This document shows positions 45,727 through 57,553 of a stretch of 64,000 nucleotides of DNA, one piece after another (position 1 is the stretch's first letter; each line of letters opens with the position of its first letter). The notes under the pieces are model-generated. The model was not told the origin of the DNA. It made no database searches and was given only the letters and a program-made list of their open reading frames with translations. The stretch is from the NCBI RefSeq assembly GCF_035222375.1, contig NC_085888.1:2728001-2792000 (forward strand). The letters are read 5' to 3'. A program made the translations under genes and the position numbers. The stretch comes from Podospora pseudocomata. Lineage: Eukaryota; Ascomycota; Sordariomycetes; Sordariales; Podosporaceae.

Positions 45727-48700
45727 ATCGAGCTTTCGAAATAGAGCGATGCCACGATGAGACATTCACCAGCAACCACATCATCGAGATTCGCTCAGGA
45801 TCATTGTTTTCTTATTCAAATTGTGTCACACAGCAGGGATCGGCGTTCCGGATGCATCGAGCGACAATCTGATTTTTGTCTTTGCTTTTCTTCTCTGTTA
45901 AAACAAGGTGCTTTTAGGCATTATGATACCCCATTGACACGGTCAACACACGACCCTTTCTCTCCAGCTTCTATCGATTTGCAGGGTTTTTACTGCAAGT
46001 AGGGGCGGGCGTCTGGTTCTTACTACATTTTTATTCGGCATATACACATTACTGGTGTTTTCCTTTGGGAGCAAAGACGCTAAGGGTACAAACAAACCAG
46101 ACACACAAACATGGGAAGGCGTTACGGCTTGAATGGATTGATACGACTCCTAGAATATGGAAGCCGTACATGGCCGATTTTGGAAATGGTCAGGGGACTT
46201 TTTAGCATTGGAATGGGAAATACGTTCAATGGCAGAGACGGACAGCTGGATGGGCGGAATATGGATGATAGGCCTTTGTATTCTCACCAATATGATGGGA
46301 GGGGTCGTTGCTACTCGGGATACGTGTACAACAAGGCAAAATCGAGCTGTCGTTATTGGCATTATCGCCAGTGATAGAACCTTGTCCCGGAACAATGCTG
46401 CCAGAATGAAATGTGCCAGTAGATCTCTGTCGCTGACAACCAGACCTTACTCTCCTAAAGGTGTAGCTTTTGGATATCCCGTCATGTGGCCTGGACAATG
46501 GCTCAAAAATGCTGGTAAAAAGAAGCAAGAACAACCAACTACCGAAAGCCCCTCTCCGACGCCATCGGCGGACGAAACCGTCCGCTCTCAGTCTCGCTCC
46601 CCTGACCAACCCCCCTGATCATATATCCACCCCAGCTCAGTCATGATCGCACCCTCGACATCCCCACTTGCGATCACTCACATCCCAAGCAAAAAGCCAA
46701 GCTCAGTAAAACCGTTTACAACTCCCTTTTGACTTTCTTTTTCTGATCTCAGATTATGCAAGACATAATTCCTCGTTTCCCAAGAGAAACAACACATCAC
46801 GGAGAACTAAGCCGGACAAGTCACTTCCCAGGGTCCCCGACACACGTTTTCTGTGGTTATTATTCCACCCTTCTCCCTTACATCTTTCGGTGTCCAGAAG
46901 CGGGAGCAGCCGATACTACTTACCATCGAGTGGAAAAAACATGACGTGAGAAACATGAGAAACAACCAAAATCAGGCTTGGCGATCATGGAAGTCGATAC
47001 CAGCTGCGATGATCAAGGAAACTGTTAGGCCAGCGCAGAAGAGATGGCAAACACGGGTCGGCACTTGAATGGATAAGCACAACCTGTATCTGCTGGCAGA
47101 AAATTGAGGGAATTACTGTAGCAGTTCTCGCTGTTTGCCGGGTGATGGGGTGACGGTGACGGCTAGGTACGTTAGGCATAATGGTCTGATGACTGGTCAT
47201 AGGGGGGAAGTACGTACGTCAATCGCACTGCACTGGCGAGCAGGGGGGTGAAAGGCAAGGTTGATAGGGGAGCTGTTCACGCAGGACAGTGACGTTTCAG
47301 CTACAAGTGTCTGGATATTGAAGTTGATAAAAAGGAGCAAAACTGATAGGGGTAGACCTATTGTGGTAGTCTGATAAGGGTGTGCTTGGGGAGGCTGACG
47401 TCAAATGTTTTGTTTACACTTGTAGGCTATAACCCCAACCCTTGGCTTACCCCCTTTTGCCCCTTTTCCCATGCCGAGACTTCCGCTTACCTCACCTCCT
47501 TCGGGGGGTGTCCCCGCTTTCTCTCTCGTATTCCCTTGGTCTTGCTTTCTCCTTCTTTTCGTGTTGTTTTCAGCACCTCCACTGCTGAAACGTAATGGTT
47601 ACCATAGCCGCACCACTCACGTCTTTGAGAACATCTTCAAGTTACCCCAGCTAATCTTGACGGGCCGGCTTCCACCTCCTCGAAACTGACAGCCCTTTCT
47701 TCTCATTCTGGCGTGCTCTTTAATCCTGTACAGTCGCAGAAAGATCCGAGATACCACAAGCCAAATGCAGGCCATCGAAGGCCATTTTCCTCGCCTCACA
47801 CTGACTGTTCTGTTCCACCTACAGCTCACACTTGCAAACAGAAAGCGAGCGATCGATCTTTCCACCTACAGGTCTCCTCGTCTCTCACCAACACAGCTAC
47901 ACACAGTTGATCATCCGATGCCATCTATCGCTCCTTCACACTCCTTTACCGCAACGAAAAGAGAGAAGAACAGATACCTCTCCCTCGACATCTCCTCGCC
48001 CGCATCTCATTCAAAGACATCACCTCGACAGCCAAGCCGAAAGAATCTTCTCCTAACCACCTGAGCGACAAAAATTCCCACCCACGCCACATTTGTCGAC
48101 CCGTTTCACCTCCCTCCCTCCAAGAGACCCATCAGACCCATCCTATCTATCCTACCAAGCCTGTCCAGCAAAGCAACTAGATCGATCGCATACCTCTGCC
48201 GATCTACAAAAACCTCCGTTGCCTGATCTCCTCTCCAACCTACCCAACTTACTTGACTGCTGTCGATCGCATAAATATGACAAGACTGACTGTATGATCA
48301 CACCATCATCTGCTCAAGCAGCTACAGCCTCTCGACTACAAGAGAGCGACTGTCAGCTACCTACCAACGACCGACAATCGACGATGTGCGGTTAGTAATC
48401 ATATTCTAGCACACTGACAAAGAGTCGGTAGCACTTTCGTAAGGTAACAGGAGATGATCGATTACCACGCCATTCCCAGTTGGCGGCACGAACAAGAACG
48501 GATGAGATTTTGGCCACTGCTGTTTTACCTTATTGGGGTTTACACAGTGGTGAGAATAGGTAGGTAGGTTAGGTAGGTAAGGCAGGTAAAAAGAAAGAAA
48601 GATTTGTTTGTGCGGCAGGGCTGGAGTGTAGGCGCGAATGGGGATGATGTCAGGCAGGCAACAAGCTGCGATTGGTCTTTCACAGGTCTGTTTTGCTCTT

Positions 48701-48780
48701 GTGGTTAGCTCTCTTGCTCTGGAATTGGTTAACCTGGGGTACTCCAATCCGAATAAATTCGATTCGGTTTGCTAGGCAGA
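45727..48780. other. 3-kb stretch without a supported gene
   Basis: The first ~350 bases are probably vvd 3' UTR. Overlapping open frames at 46111-46618 (both strands) have no recognisable domain and are not called. A short AGGT-type simple repeat lies at 48557-48588 (listed separately). Nothing else stands out. Confidence 0.5.
48557..48588. repeat. TAGG/GGTA simple-sequence tract
   Basis: About 32 bases of imperfect TAGG tetranucleotides. It resembles degenerate telomere-like sequence but is not TTAGGG-phased, so I regard it as an ordinary microsatellite. Confidence 0.8.
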
Positions 48781-48825
48781 CTTAGGGTAGGCCCTTCGAT
48801 AGTTAAGAGGCATATTCGGCTAGAC

Positions 48826-49320
48826 TGTCGACTGAGCTGTCTACCTATAGAGCTGGAATCAAGGTCCAGAGGTGATTGTCGTTAAACTTATCGATAAATC
48901 ACTCGATTAAGTCATCGAATGAACTTCTAATAGAGATAACATGGAGACTGACGATCAGGCTGTCGATTGAGCTCTTTGTTGAGCTGTAATTACTAGTCAA
49001 GTAAGCCTGCGGTTGTTAGGCTGCCTGTTGGCTGTGCTGTCTATCGATTAGCTTCAATCAATTGGATTGGATACCCAAGGTAGTCTATCGATTGAGCTGC
49101 CATCGATTAAGCGGTCTGCCGATTAAGCTGTCTGCCAAGTGATCTGCTGTCGATTGAGCTGTCTGTCGGTTGAGCTGTCTGTCGATTAAGCTGTCTGTCG
49201 ATTGAGCTGTCTATTGATTGAGATGTATATTGATTGAGATGTCTATTGATTGAGATGTCTATCGATTGAGCTGCCTGTCAACTCAGTCAGTCGGTTGAGG
49301 TAGTTATTCCGAGCAGCCCT
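48826..49320. repeat. 16-bp minisatellite (unit TGTCGATTGAGCTGTC)
   Basis: The core at 49084-49275 holds about twelve head-to-tail units of 16 bases. Central units match TGTCGATTGAGCTGTC or its GATTAAG variant exactly. Right-hand units carry shared changes (TATTGATTGAGATGTC, three times), which shows duplication after mutation. Single diverged units occur outside the core (48826, 48961 and 49281-49300). Many differences are C-to-T or G-to-A. Sequence to 49740 stays AT-rich with scattered CGATT words. There is no coding frame through it. Confidence 0.9.
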
Positions 49321-49921
49321 TACCGCTTTCTTATCCTCTCCATTAACCAGCCTATTATTCAGGGCTTGCTAGACTTATCAGCTTAATAAAGGACCATCGG
49401 CTACTTTAACACTGCCAGCTAGATACCTAGGTCGCATTTTATTCCTTCATCAACACTACAGTTACTTATTTTGTTCGATCGAAGTGTTTTACAATGGCTA
49501 GTTAAATTGCGGAGGATGTCGTCGATCCGGTCCTGGGTCCTTTTGGCGATAAAGCTGTCGATTACTTTAGCGATTGATCAAATATCTCGACAAGATAGCT
49601 AATAATTCTTTGAACTAATGTTGTCGGTTGCTTCAGCGGCCAAGTCACCATCATCTCACCAGTTGAGGCTTATCCTAAAGTACCGTAGTCTACTAAGTAC
49701 CTAGGTTACCGAGTTAATCGTCGATTCAACTTACTTTATAGTTCATCTTTGACGATTGTAGGTCGCATACTGCTATTTCCTAAAGCCCCATATACCCTCA
49801 TTACCCTCCCCCACATCCTTCGCACCACAAAGTCGAAGCGAGTGTTCTGTTTAACGGCTATTTATTGTCTTGTTCATTCCAGTCATCATCTCATCTACCC
49901 ATCAACCCCTCTTTATCCCCC
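49321..49921. other. AT-rich spacer before the ceramidase gene
   Basis: About 600 bases with no gene. Scattered CGATT/CGATC words suggest further decay products of the minisatellite on its left. The right edge is the 3' flank of the ceramidase gene. Confidence 0.45.
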
Positions 49922-52182
49922 TCAACTCAGCGTAAAACTATTCGACACCCCCTCAAAAGCCTTAATATTCCCAATCAACGGCTTCGAATCACCATGATAC
50001 CTCACCCTATACGTCCCCGCACTGTCCTCCGTCGCGCTCGTCTCCCAGGTAATCGTCACCTCGCTGTGCCCCAAAGCCCAGTTCGTCCTCTTCCAAGTAT
50101 ACACCAGCTTCCAATCCTCATCACTCAGCACCCTCGTCCACTGCCCATTGACCTGCTTCTCGACCGCGGCATACGTCCCCTCAAGTCTCAAGTTATTCCT
50201 CGGGTTCGCACCCTGGAATCGAACACTCACCGCCTGACCGCGGGTGTAAGACGCAACAGGCTGAGTGAGGACGGCCCCGAACTTCTTCCCGATGGGCTCG
50301 GCATCAAACGCGACGCCAGTGATGAAGCTGAGCGAGTTTTCGCGGTTGTCTGGGGGTGCTGGAGAGCCGAAAGTCGGCTGGGAGCTGGAAGACGACGAGA
50401 GATACGGCAGGCCGCGGAGGGTGAGGTTGACAAATGCGGGGAGCGCCCACTGACCAAAGAGAGTCGAAGCTCCTTCGTATCGCTGGATCTGGTACTCCTC
50501 TGGGGTTGTCAAGTAATGGGAGTAAGTGTTTGCTGGACCTCCCAATACGACGTAGGGTTCAGTTCCCAAGGACAGCTCAGAAGCAGCCGCGTTCTTCACA
50601 GCAGCCTTCCACCTTCTGCCAGCCATGGTGGTGACTTCGACAGGGGAGACAACGATGATGAACTGCCCCACACGGAAAGATTGAATATCCATAATGTTGG
50701 GGCTCCAGGCATAGGGGACGTCCATCTCGCCTACGTTGAGGAGGACAGGCTTGGGCTGTTGGCAGGCCTTTTGTTGGGGAGAAGGCGCCTTGAGCAAACC
50801 ACCGACAACAGACCAGAACGGGTTGTTGGGCGCACCGGAGTCGCCCTGGGTGAAGTCAAATGCGCCGGGCCAGTCAGACGTGCCGGCAGCAAAGGAGTGT
50901 CCCAACGCAGCAGGGCAGGTTTGCACGAGAGTGCCGTTGGCAAGGGGGAAGGTGTAGTAGCGCATATCTTGGAAATAGTGGAACGAGCGGACAGAGGCGC
51001 CTGTGACAGGAGTCGATGAAGAAGCAAGAGAAGTCTAGAGCTGTCAGTTCAAGAACCTGCTGACGTCGCCAAAAGAAAACTCACATAGAGACTCTTAGCC
51101 CCATCAAACTGCCTCTGCGCAATAATCTCACAGCTCGCCACCCCCAAATCCAACTTCTCAAACGCCGGTCCCCTCGCCCGACAAGCCTGGCTCTTCCCGT
51201 CCGCACACGTACTCGTCTCAAAATCGCACATCTGACCGGACCCATCATCACACCAAGCGCCCAACACATTCGGCGACGAATCCCCCATATTTGCCTGCGA
51301 AAACCCAGCCACAAACCCTTCGGCAACCGCACTGTCACCCCTCACGCTCCTCTCAAAATAATAAGCCGCCAAACCCTTGTTATCCCCCGTCACATGGGTA
51401 TTATTCCCCTGCATTGAAGTAGGATGGACCGGAAACCAAGTCAACACCCCGATATTCTTCCCATCCGATGCCCTCTGGAACCTCAACAACGTCATAATCT
51501 TTTCCACACTGTCATCCCCATACTGAGCCCGTTCCGCGGCAGGGTTGGCCAAGTATGAGTACAAACTCCGGTTGATGTTTGCGTCTTCGATTCTGGTGGT
51601 GCCAAAGTCGAGGTAACCCTCCTGAAGGCCCTCGTGCGCCCGCTTGACAGCCAAAACGGCGCCGTCGACGATAGCCTTGTAACTCTGCTTGTCGAAACCC
51701 AAGCTCGTGATTTGGGGGAGCAAGTAGTTGAACCAAGCTCCGGGACCAGAATGTGAATGTGTGCCGGTAACAGCCACATTGCCGGCTTTGTACATGCCGT
51801 ACCCCGTCCCTTGGGCAGCGATGCCCTCCAAAATCCCACGGCGGACGGCGGTATCGCCAGACATGGTATCCAGAACAAGGTAAACAAACCGGTTGGCGGG
51901 GTTGGACACCTCCCCGATGATGAACGCGCGAGCGTATAATCGTTGGCGGAGACCAGTACCAGTTTGAGCTGTGTCGGCGTAACCAGCAAAGTTGATCTCT
52001 ACCACCGGACCGGTGATATCTGCTTTGCCCACACCAATAAGATACTTGTCGCCGACTGCTCGTTTTTGGGAGCCATGACTGCTGCTGGGGAGGGCGGTAA
52101 CTAGCTGCGTGAAGGCAAGAAGAGCGAACAGGAAAACGCTGGCAAACGTGGACACAATAGTCTGTCCTCTATTTGGCGACAT
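49922..52182 (-). CDS. neutral ceramidase
   Basis: Two exons, 52182-51085 and 51034-49922, give 736 aa. A signal sequence covers about residues 1-31 (SVFLFALLAFTQLVTALP). The mature part starts with the family opening YLIGVGKADITGPVVEINFA. The zinc-site motif GTHSHSGPGAW lies near residues 140-150 and the catalytic NxGDxSPN motif is NMGDSSPN at 298-305, with S303 the likely catalytic serine. The C-terminal ~170 residues form the immunoglobulin-like domain of the family (WETSATEDSAGTYRVRYHGD). It hydrolyses ceramide to sphingosine and fatty acid, at the cell surface or in secretory compartments. I chose ATG 52182 over an in-frame ATG 168 bases upstream because it places the signal sequence at the N-terminus. 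No GPI signal at the C-terminus. Full-length and intact. Confidence 0.95.
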
Positions 52183-55100
52183 TGCAACTGACTGACTTGA
52201 CCAGACCGATCGAGCAAACGACCGACTTGGAGAAAGACAGAAAGAGAGGAGGAAGGGAAGAGGTGGTGTCCTGCGATCGTGCGGTTGGGGGGAAGCCGTC
52301 CACCTTTTAATCCAACCGATCTCCCATGATTCCCCAATCTCGACCACCACCTACCTTACCCGGCCGCTTCTCCAACGAGATTGGTCCACAAAGTTCCATG
52401 ACAGTAACCATGGGTAAGGTAGCTCATACAACCTGCCTCAGTGGCCACTTGCACACGCTGCTTGAAGCTAACAAAAGGCCAAGTTGAGTGTAACCTCCCC
52501 CTCCCCCCTGTTAAGCTATTCCCGGTCTAACAAGTTCAGGTATCTCCAAAATAAAGCTAAAAGGTTGTCGATGCATTATTGGTTCTACGACGTGGTAATG
52601 TGCCTTCCCCACAAAAAGATATTCCGGGAAGTGGGCAGCAAAATCATCACCATATTAAGCCCTCCTCAGTAAAAAGGCATGTCGATCGGACGTGTTTTCC
52701 ACTTATGACAGCCTTGACAGGATACTAGTGAGTCGAGAATGTAACTCTGCTTGCAGCGGTTATCTGTAAGTGCACACACACATACCTATCGAGACATCAT
52801 CTGGACAAACGTTGCACTTGGTTCCCTCCTCCCCTCTGCTCTTCAGCAGCCAACCCCGCAGTCAGTCACTCGTTCGTTCTTTCCTTCTCTTTTTACTCCT
52901 GCCTCCTATTCCCATCCGCGTGATGCCTTCTCTCCTTCTCCCGCCGAGAGTTCTTGCACTTTTAGTCCCTTCCCAAGACACCACTTGCTCAACCACAAGG
53001 AAGCAACAACAGCGGCAGCTGCTCCTGCACCCCTGACAGCATAAACCTATCACGTTAGCGCATTCGCTTCCCGTCCCCCCTCCCGTCCAATGAACCAAAC
53101 CGCCTGCAGCATCGATCAACACCTTGATTTTTATTGCTTTTCCCGTCTTCGTGGTGTGGAAGTGGCATGTCCGGTGATGCAATCTCGCAGTTCAGGAACC
53201 ACATCCCATTGGGTGTACCTGCCTCCTTCCCGTCTTCAACAAATCCACTGTTCTTTTTCCAGGTTGGCAGCTGAAGAACAAGAACCGTTACACTCTCTTA
53301 ACTGCGGGGACGCCTTCTCCCTTCTTTTGCACAGCGGCTTTCTTCAAAGTGACATCGTAACGAAATCCGCATCTAGCCGTAGGCGTCTTGTTACCTACCC
53401 TCTGGAAGTGGTCATGCGGATATATAACCCGAATCCGAATTGGTGGTTGACCATCCGAACCCGTGCTGTTACCTCTTGTCCCCATTCGATAAACAGATTT
53501 GGTAGATAGGTAGTTATCTGGGTGCCATTCGCTGGTTTTCCCATTTCTAGCGACCAGCCCCGTGTATGCACTCTGTACGCCAGCAGGTTGGTTGTGGTGG
53601 TGTCGTGTGGGTGCTAATCTTCAACGTCTTTCTGCCCAAGCCAACCAGATGCTCTTGTCACGGTTTTGTCACCATGGCAGTGGCAAGGGGGGAAATAACT
53701 TTTGAAAAGGCGCAACCTATCGGCATTGAGCATCTCGTCGAGAATGACATTTTTTTTCTCAGAGTGAAATTAGAATCATCCTCGGAATGTCCCCCTAACT
53801 TCTCATCTTCAGTTGGTGGTCGTGCGACTACCAACAACAACCCTGGCCTATATCCCTACCTACCCCAGCTCCAACCCTTGCTTCGACTGCAAAGAAAGCC
53901 AAGCCTCACCGATGACACCGTCCCTGAAGTCTCGCTTGCGCGAGGGGCCAGCGGCGGGGAGGAGTAGGTGCAAACCAACCCCGCTCACGATACCATCACA
54001 CTCACTTGCTCACGTGGTCTGCATTCGATGGTCAGAAAAATAGTGAGGGTATCACAGCTATTCCATTCCCTTCCATCTTCAGGCGTTCAATCAGCATATA
54101 CGCTACCGATACAGCACCTCTCTTCCTTCTACCGATCATACACAGCAACACCACAACAACCACCAACTTTCCCACAATCCACCCACCCACCTCTTCTCAC
54201 TTCGACAGTCCCATCTTCGCACTAAGTCAGCATCCTCCTCCTCTTGATCCGTTCCCCACCTTCTCCCTCTTTCCACATCGGTATAAGATATATGGTATAT
54301 GTTATAGCAAAAATAAGTAACCGCGCAGGTAAATCTCCTTCTCCTCAGTCAGTCGCTCACCAAACCTTCCAACCTTGTAACATCCATCCATCCCACCCCC
54401 CCACCTTTTATCCTCCAAAACCACTTTTCACATCGAACTCCAACTCATCTCACAATCATCAAAACAGAACGAGAATAAAACCACAGGAAACAATAAAAAA
54501 AAAGCTACTAGAAAGATTTCCCAGCCCCTTGCTATGCTAAAAGCCGTCGCCACCCCCGTCCTTTTCACTCCGATAAGAGAAGAAAAGAGAAGAAAAGAAA
54601 GCCACGAAAAAAAAATACGAAGACTATGTAAAGAATAATAAACATATCCCGCTTAAGAAATATACATGGTGTTATGAATGAGAATGAAGCCCTTGACCCC
54701 CCAGAAAAAAGAAAAAAAACTCCCATAAACGCCTCCTTGTCTCGCCTTGTGCAATGAATATGTGTTGTCGCTTCCCATAATCCCTTGTTTCCCCGCCGCC
54801 ATTTGCCTCATCCCTCGGGATGAAGCAGCCCTCCCGTTTCATATACTCGCTGGTATGCTTTTGAAAAAACACACGTGCCCCGTTGTCGTCATCTTTCCCG
54901 AAAACAAAGAGAAACCCAAAAAGGAGCCGAACCCCCATTACCCTTCTCTTATACTCCCCTTCCCCGCTGGCCTACCGTCGCTGTTGAAAAGCGAGAAAGA
55001 GAAGAAGAAAAAAGACACTTTTCCTGTCCCCCCCTCCCAAGAATCTTTCCCTTCGTGATCGATGAAACCCATGAAAAACCGTTGAATCGGCAATGTGTGC

Positions 55101-55350
55101 TGTTTAGGTGGATATACATTGGTGTGTTTGCGTGTGTGTGCATGAATGTTTATGGTGGCGGTGGTTGGTATCGTTGTGGTATCAAATGAAAAACAGTGCC
55201 GCGTCGTCGTGCTGTCCCATGTGGGACTGTCGCTTGGTTCTAGAGACAAGAAAGAAATTCCCGCTTATTTATAGAGGTGGTCGAGCATCATGTCCTTTCC
55301 CTGCTACTTATTCTCAGTTAGCTCCGGTGTTGCTGAAAGCACATGCTGGT
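52183..55350. other. 3.2-kb stretch without a supported gene
   Basis: Between the ceramidase start and the caf40 stop. Open frames (for example 53566-53967) have no domain. The stretch 54100-54700 is C/T-rich then A-rich. 54700-55350 is probably caf40 3' UTR. I see nothing definite. Confidence 0.5.
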
Positions 55351-56591
55351 TCAGATTCCAAGTTGGCCGCTGGGTTCGACTACATTTTCCTGAAGGTTGA
55401 CAACGAGCTGGTGCAGACAACGCTTTGTTGCGGCGTCATCCCGAAGGACGGCGGCAAAAGTGTTGTCTCGCAGAGGCTCTGGGAGGCACTGACGCAACGC
55501 CTCACGGGCTCTCGCATTATCGCTCAACCTGTTGCGCACCTAGTCAGCGTGACGCTGGTAGACAGCGACCAAGGAGTACTCACCTAAGGAAGCATCGCAC
55601 AACATGCTTCAGGAGCCTAGCCGTTTGCTGTTCGACAAGCTGGCCCACCATGTTGCTCAACACTGTCCCGACCGCATAGAATCGCTCGTATGTGGCGCAA
55701 ATATAGTTGAGGCCGTTGTCGTCGAGCAGAATCTTCTGGACAATGAAAATCGCCACCGTCTTGCTGAGCTCGGACCCCGTCTCCATGATGCGAAGACACA
55801 GAGGAATGATCTCGGTGGTCAACAGGAAGTTGATCACCTCAGTCGAGTCATTCTTAACCAGCGCACCGATCACTCCCAACGACGTGAGCCGCAAGTATTC
55901 GAACGGCCTAGACTTGGAGGTTGTGTTGAGGAATGGATACAGGAAAAGAGGAATATGAGCTGGAGGGTATGTCAGCAAGCATATCAAAAAACAATAAACT
56001 ATAGCCGGCGCGCCTTACCGCTTAGGAACAATGTGCGTGTCTCGTTGTGCGACGCAACACACTGGAGGAGAGCCAGCGCGTTGCACACTCTGTTGGAAGC
56101 CGCCGCAGTGAGTTGCGATGGGTTCAACAAGCTGTACACGCTGATGATCTCTTGAAGGAGCGAAGTCATGACGCCTAATGTCACTTGTTAGCCTAAAGTA
56201 TGCCAGAGAAAGGAGGAGGCGGGGATGTCCTACCAAACGAGTGCCACAAGATAAGTGCCAACTCGGGTACCTGTTCCCGCTTCTTGCTGAGCTCCAACAA
56301 GGCCGCCTCACGCGTGTTCTCATCAAGCAGATCGGCGATGTACTGCAGTGTCCGTCTATTGTCCTCCGAGACGGACGCATCCAACGAGCTCTCCTGCGCG
56401 TGGCTCTGCGCCAGGGCATTGACGCCATTGTGAGCGCCAGCCAGGCGGTTGTGATATTGCTGCTGGGCCACATTCACAGCACCCTGAGCAGCGGCCTGGA
56501 CGTGGTGCTGGTGCGATGTCTGCTGGTGCATCCAGGCCGAGTCCGCCTGGGGATACTGGTGGTGGCCATATACGTGCGGGTTGGGCATCAT
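55351..56591 (-). CDS. caf40: CCR4-NOT subunit Caf40/Rcd1 (CNOT9)
   Basis: Four exons, 56591-56234, 56174-56019, 55959-55584 and 55528-55351, give 355 aa. The first ~75 residues are His/Gln/Ala-rich and disordered; from about residue 79 the armadillo-repeat Rcd1 domain is complete and highly conserved ([92 protein letters not shown]). It is a scaffold subunit of the CCR4-NOT deadenylase and docks RNA-binding proteins and repressors. Exon 4 must use the AG at 55529-55530, since an AG 14 bases earlier in the transcript would shift the frame. The first ATG of the frame is used. Confidence 0.96.
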
Positions 56592-57553
56592 CTTGTCGGC
56601 GGTGGAAGCGCGTGATTGTGCTGGCGTAGCGAGAGAGGCAGATGAAGAGGGGGGTAGGTAGCAGGTAGCGGTTGCGCGATGTGAAATTGTGGAGATAGCA
56701 GACAGGATAGGTATGGTGGTTTCTTTTCTGTTATCTAGTATGGCCGGTTTGCTGAGAAGAAGGTGGGACAGTATCGAGAGTGGGCGCGGACGTCATGAGC
56801 TGGGTGCTTGTCGGTCGGTGGTTTGTGTGGTTGAGTGGAAGCTTGGTTGGAGGGGTGGTTAAAGATGGGAGTTTCTTGTCGGGCAGGGTTGCTGCTGGGT
56901 GGAGGATGTATCGAAGCGTCCAGAGTTCAGAGCCGCACTTTGACGGCGGTTTTCGGCTGTCGAGCACGGGCCACTGTGGGGGATATTCTCTTGCTCCTTG
57001 GCTTGGGCCTATTGGGTTGGGCTGCTCCTTTATCTTGGCAGCCAAGATGGGACTGGCCGTTTGTAAAGCTCGTCCGTCTGCTCTTTGTGTAACGTCCGGA
57101 GAATTCCTTCCTTGTGTCCGGCTGCAGCAGCTGGTCATCTTCCTCACTTGCATTGCATCATGTGGCCAGGGTTTCTGTCGTCCTATTTACTTGCTCCCTA
57201 TTCACTTGCTCTCTAATCACTTGCTCCCTAATCACTTGCATCCTATCTAGTGTCATTGTAAAGAGCATCCAGGTTAAATATCACTACAGAATAGATAGCT
57301 AATAGGAAGAAGAGAAATACTGAGAGCTGAACCAGGCCTCAATATAGTAACCTTTTAAAACGCCCAAATCAAACCCCGCCAAACCTGGTGCTCTGGACCG
57401 CAGAGACTATCAGACCTCTAGTCTACCCAAGGGATATCTATCTATAGCAACCAGCCCTAGTATAACTCCCAATACCAAAACAAAACAATCAACCATAACA
57501 CCATCCCAATGCAATGCCTCCTCCCAGCCCAATCCCCTTTTCCTTTCCCAAAA
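56592..57553. other. 1-kb region between caf40 start and the GPI-protein stop
   Basis: The caf40 promoter and the 3' flank of the GPI-protein gene, which are tandem on the - strand. It contains the 15-bp repeat at 57186-57245. Open frames here have no domain. Confidence 0.5.
57186..57245. repeat. 15-bp tandem repeat, four copies
   Basis: Four adjoining units of the form ATCACTTGCTCCCTA with one to three differences each, about 600 bases upstream of the caf40 start codon. The period is a multiple of three but no open frame with other support runs through it. Confidence 0.9.

Noticed and set aside
46111-46618. Overlapping open frames on both strands, up to 153 codons
   Set aside because: Three mutually exclusive frames with no domain, signal or intron; chance is the simplest explanation.
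48557-48588. Interstitial telomere repeat
   Set aside because: The unit is TAGG/GGTA, not the fungal TTAGGG phase.
49084-49285. CRISPR-like array
   Set aside because: The 16-bp units are directly adjacent with no spacers, in a eukaryotic genome; it is a minisatellite.
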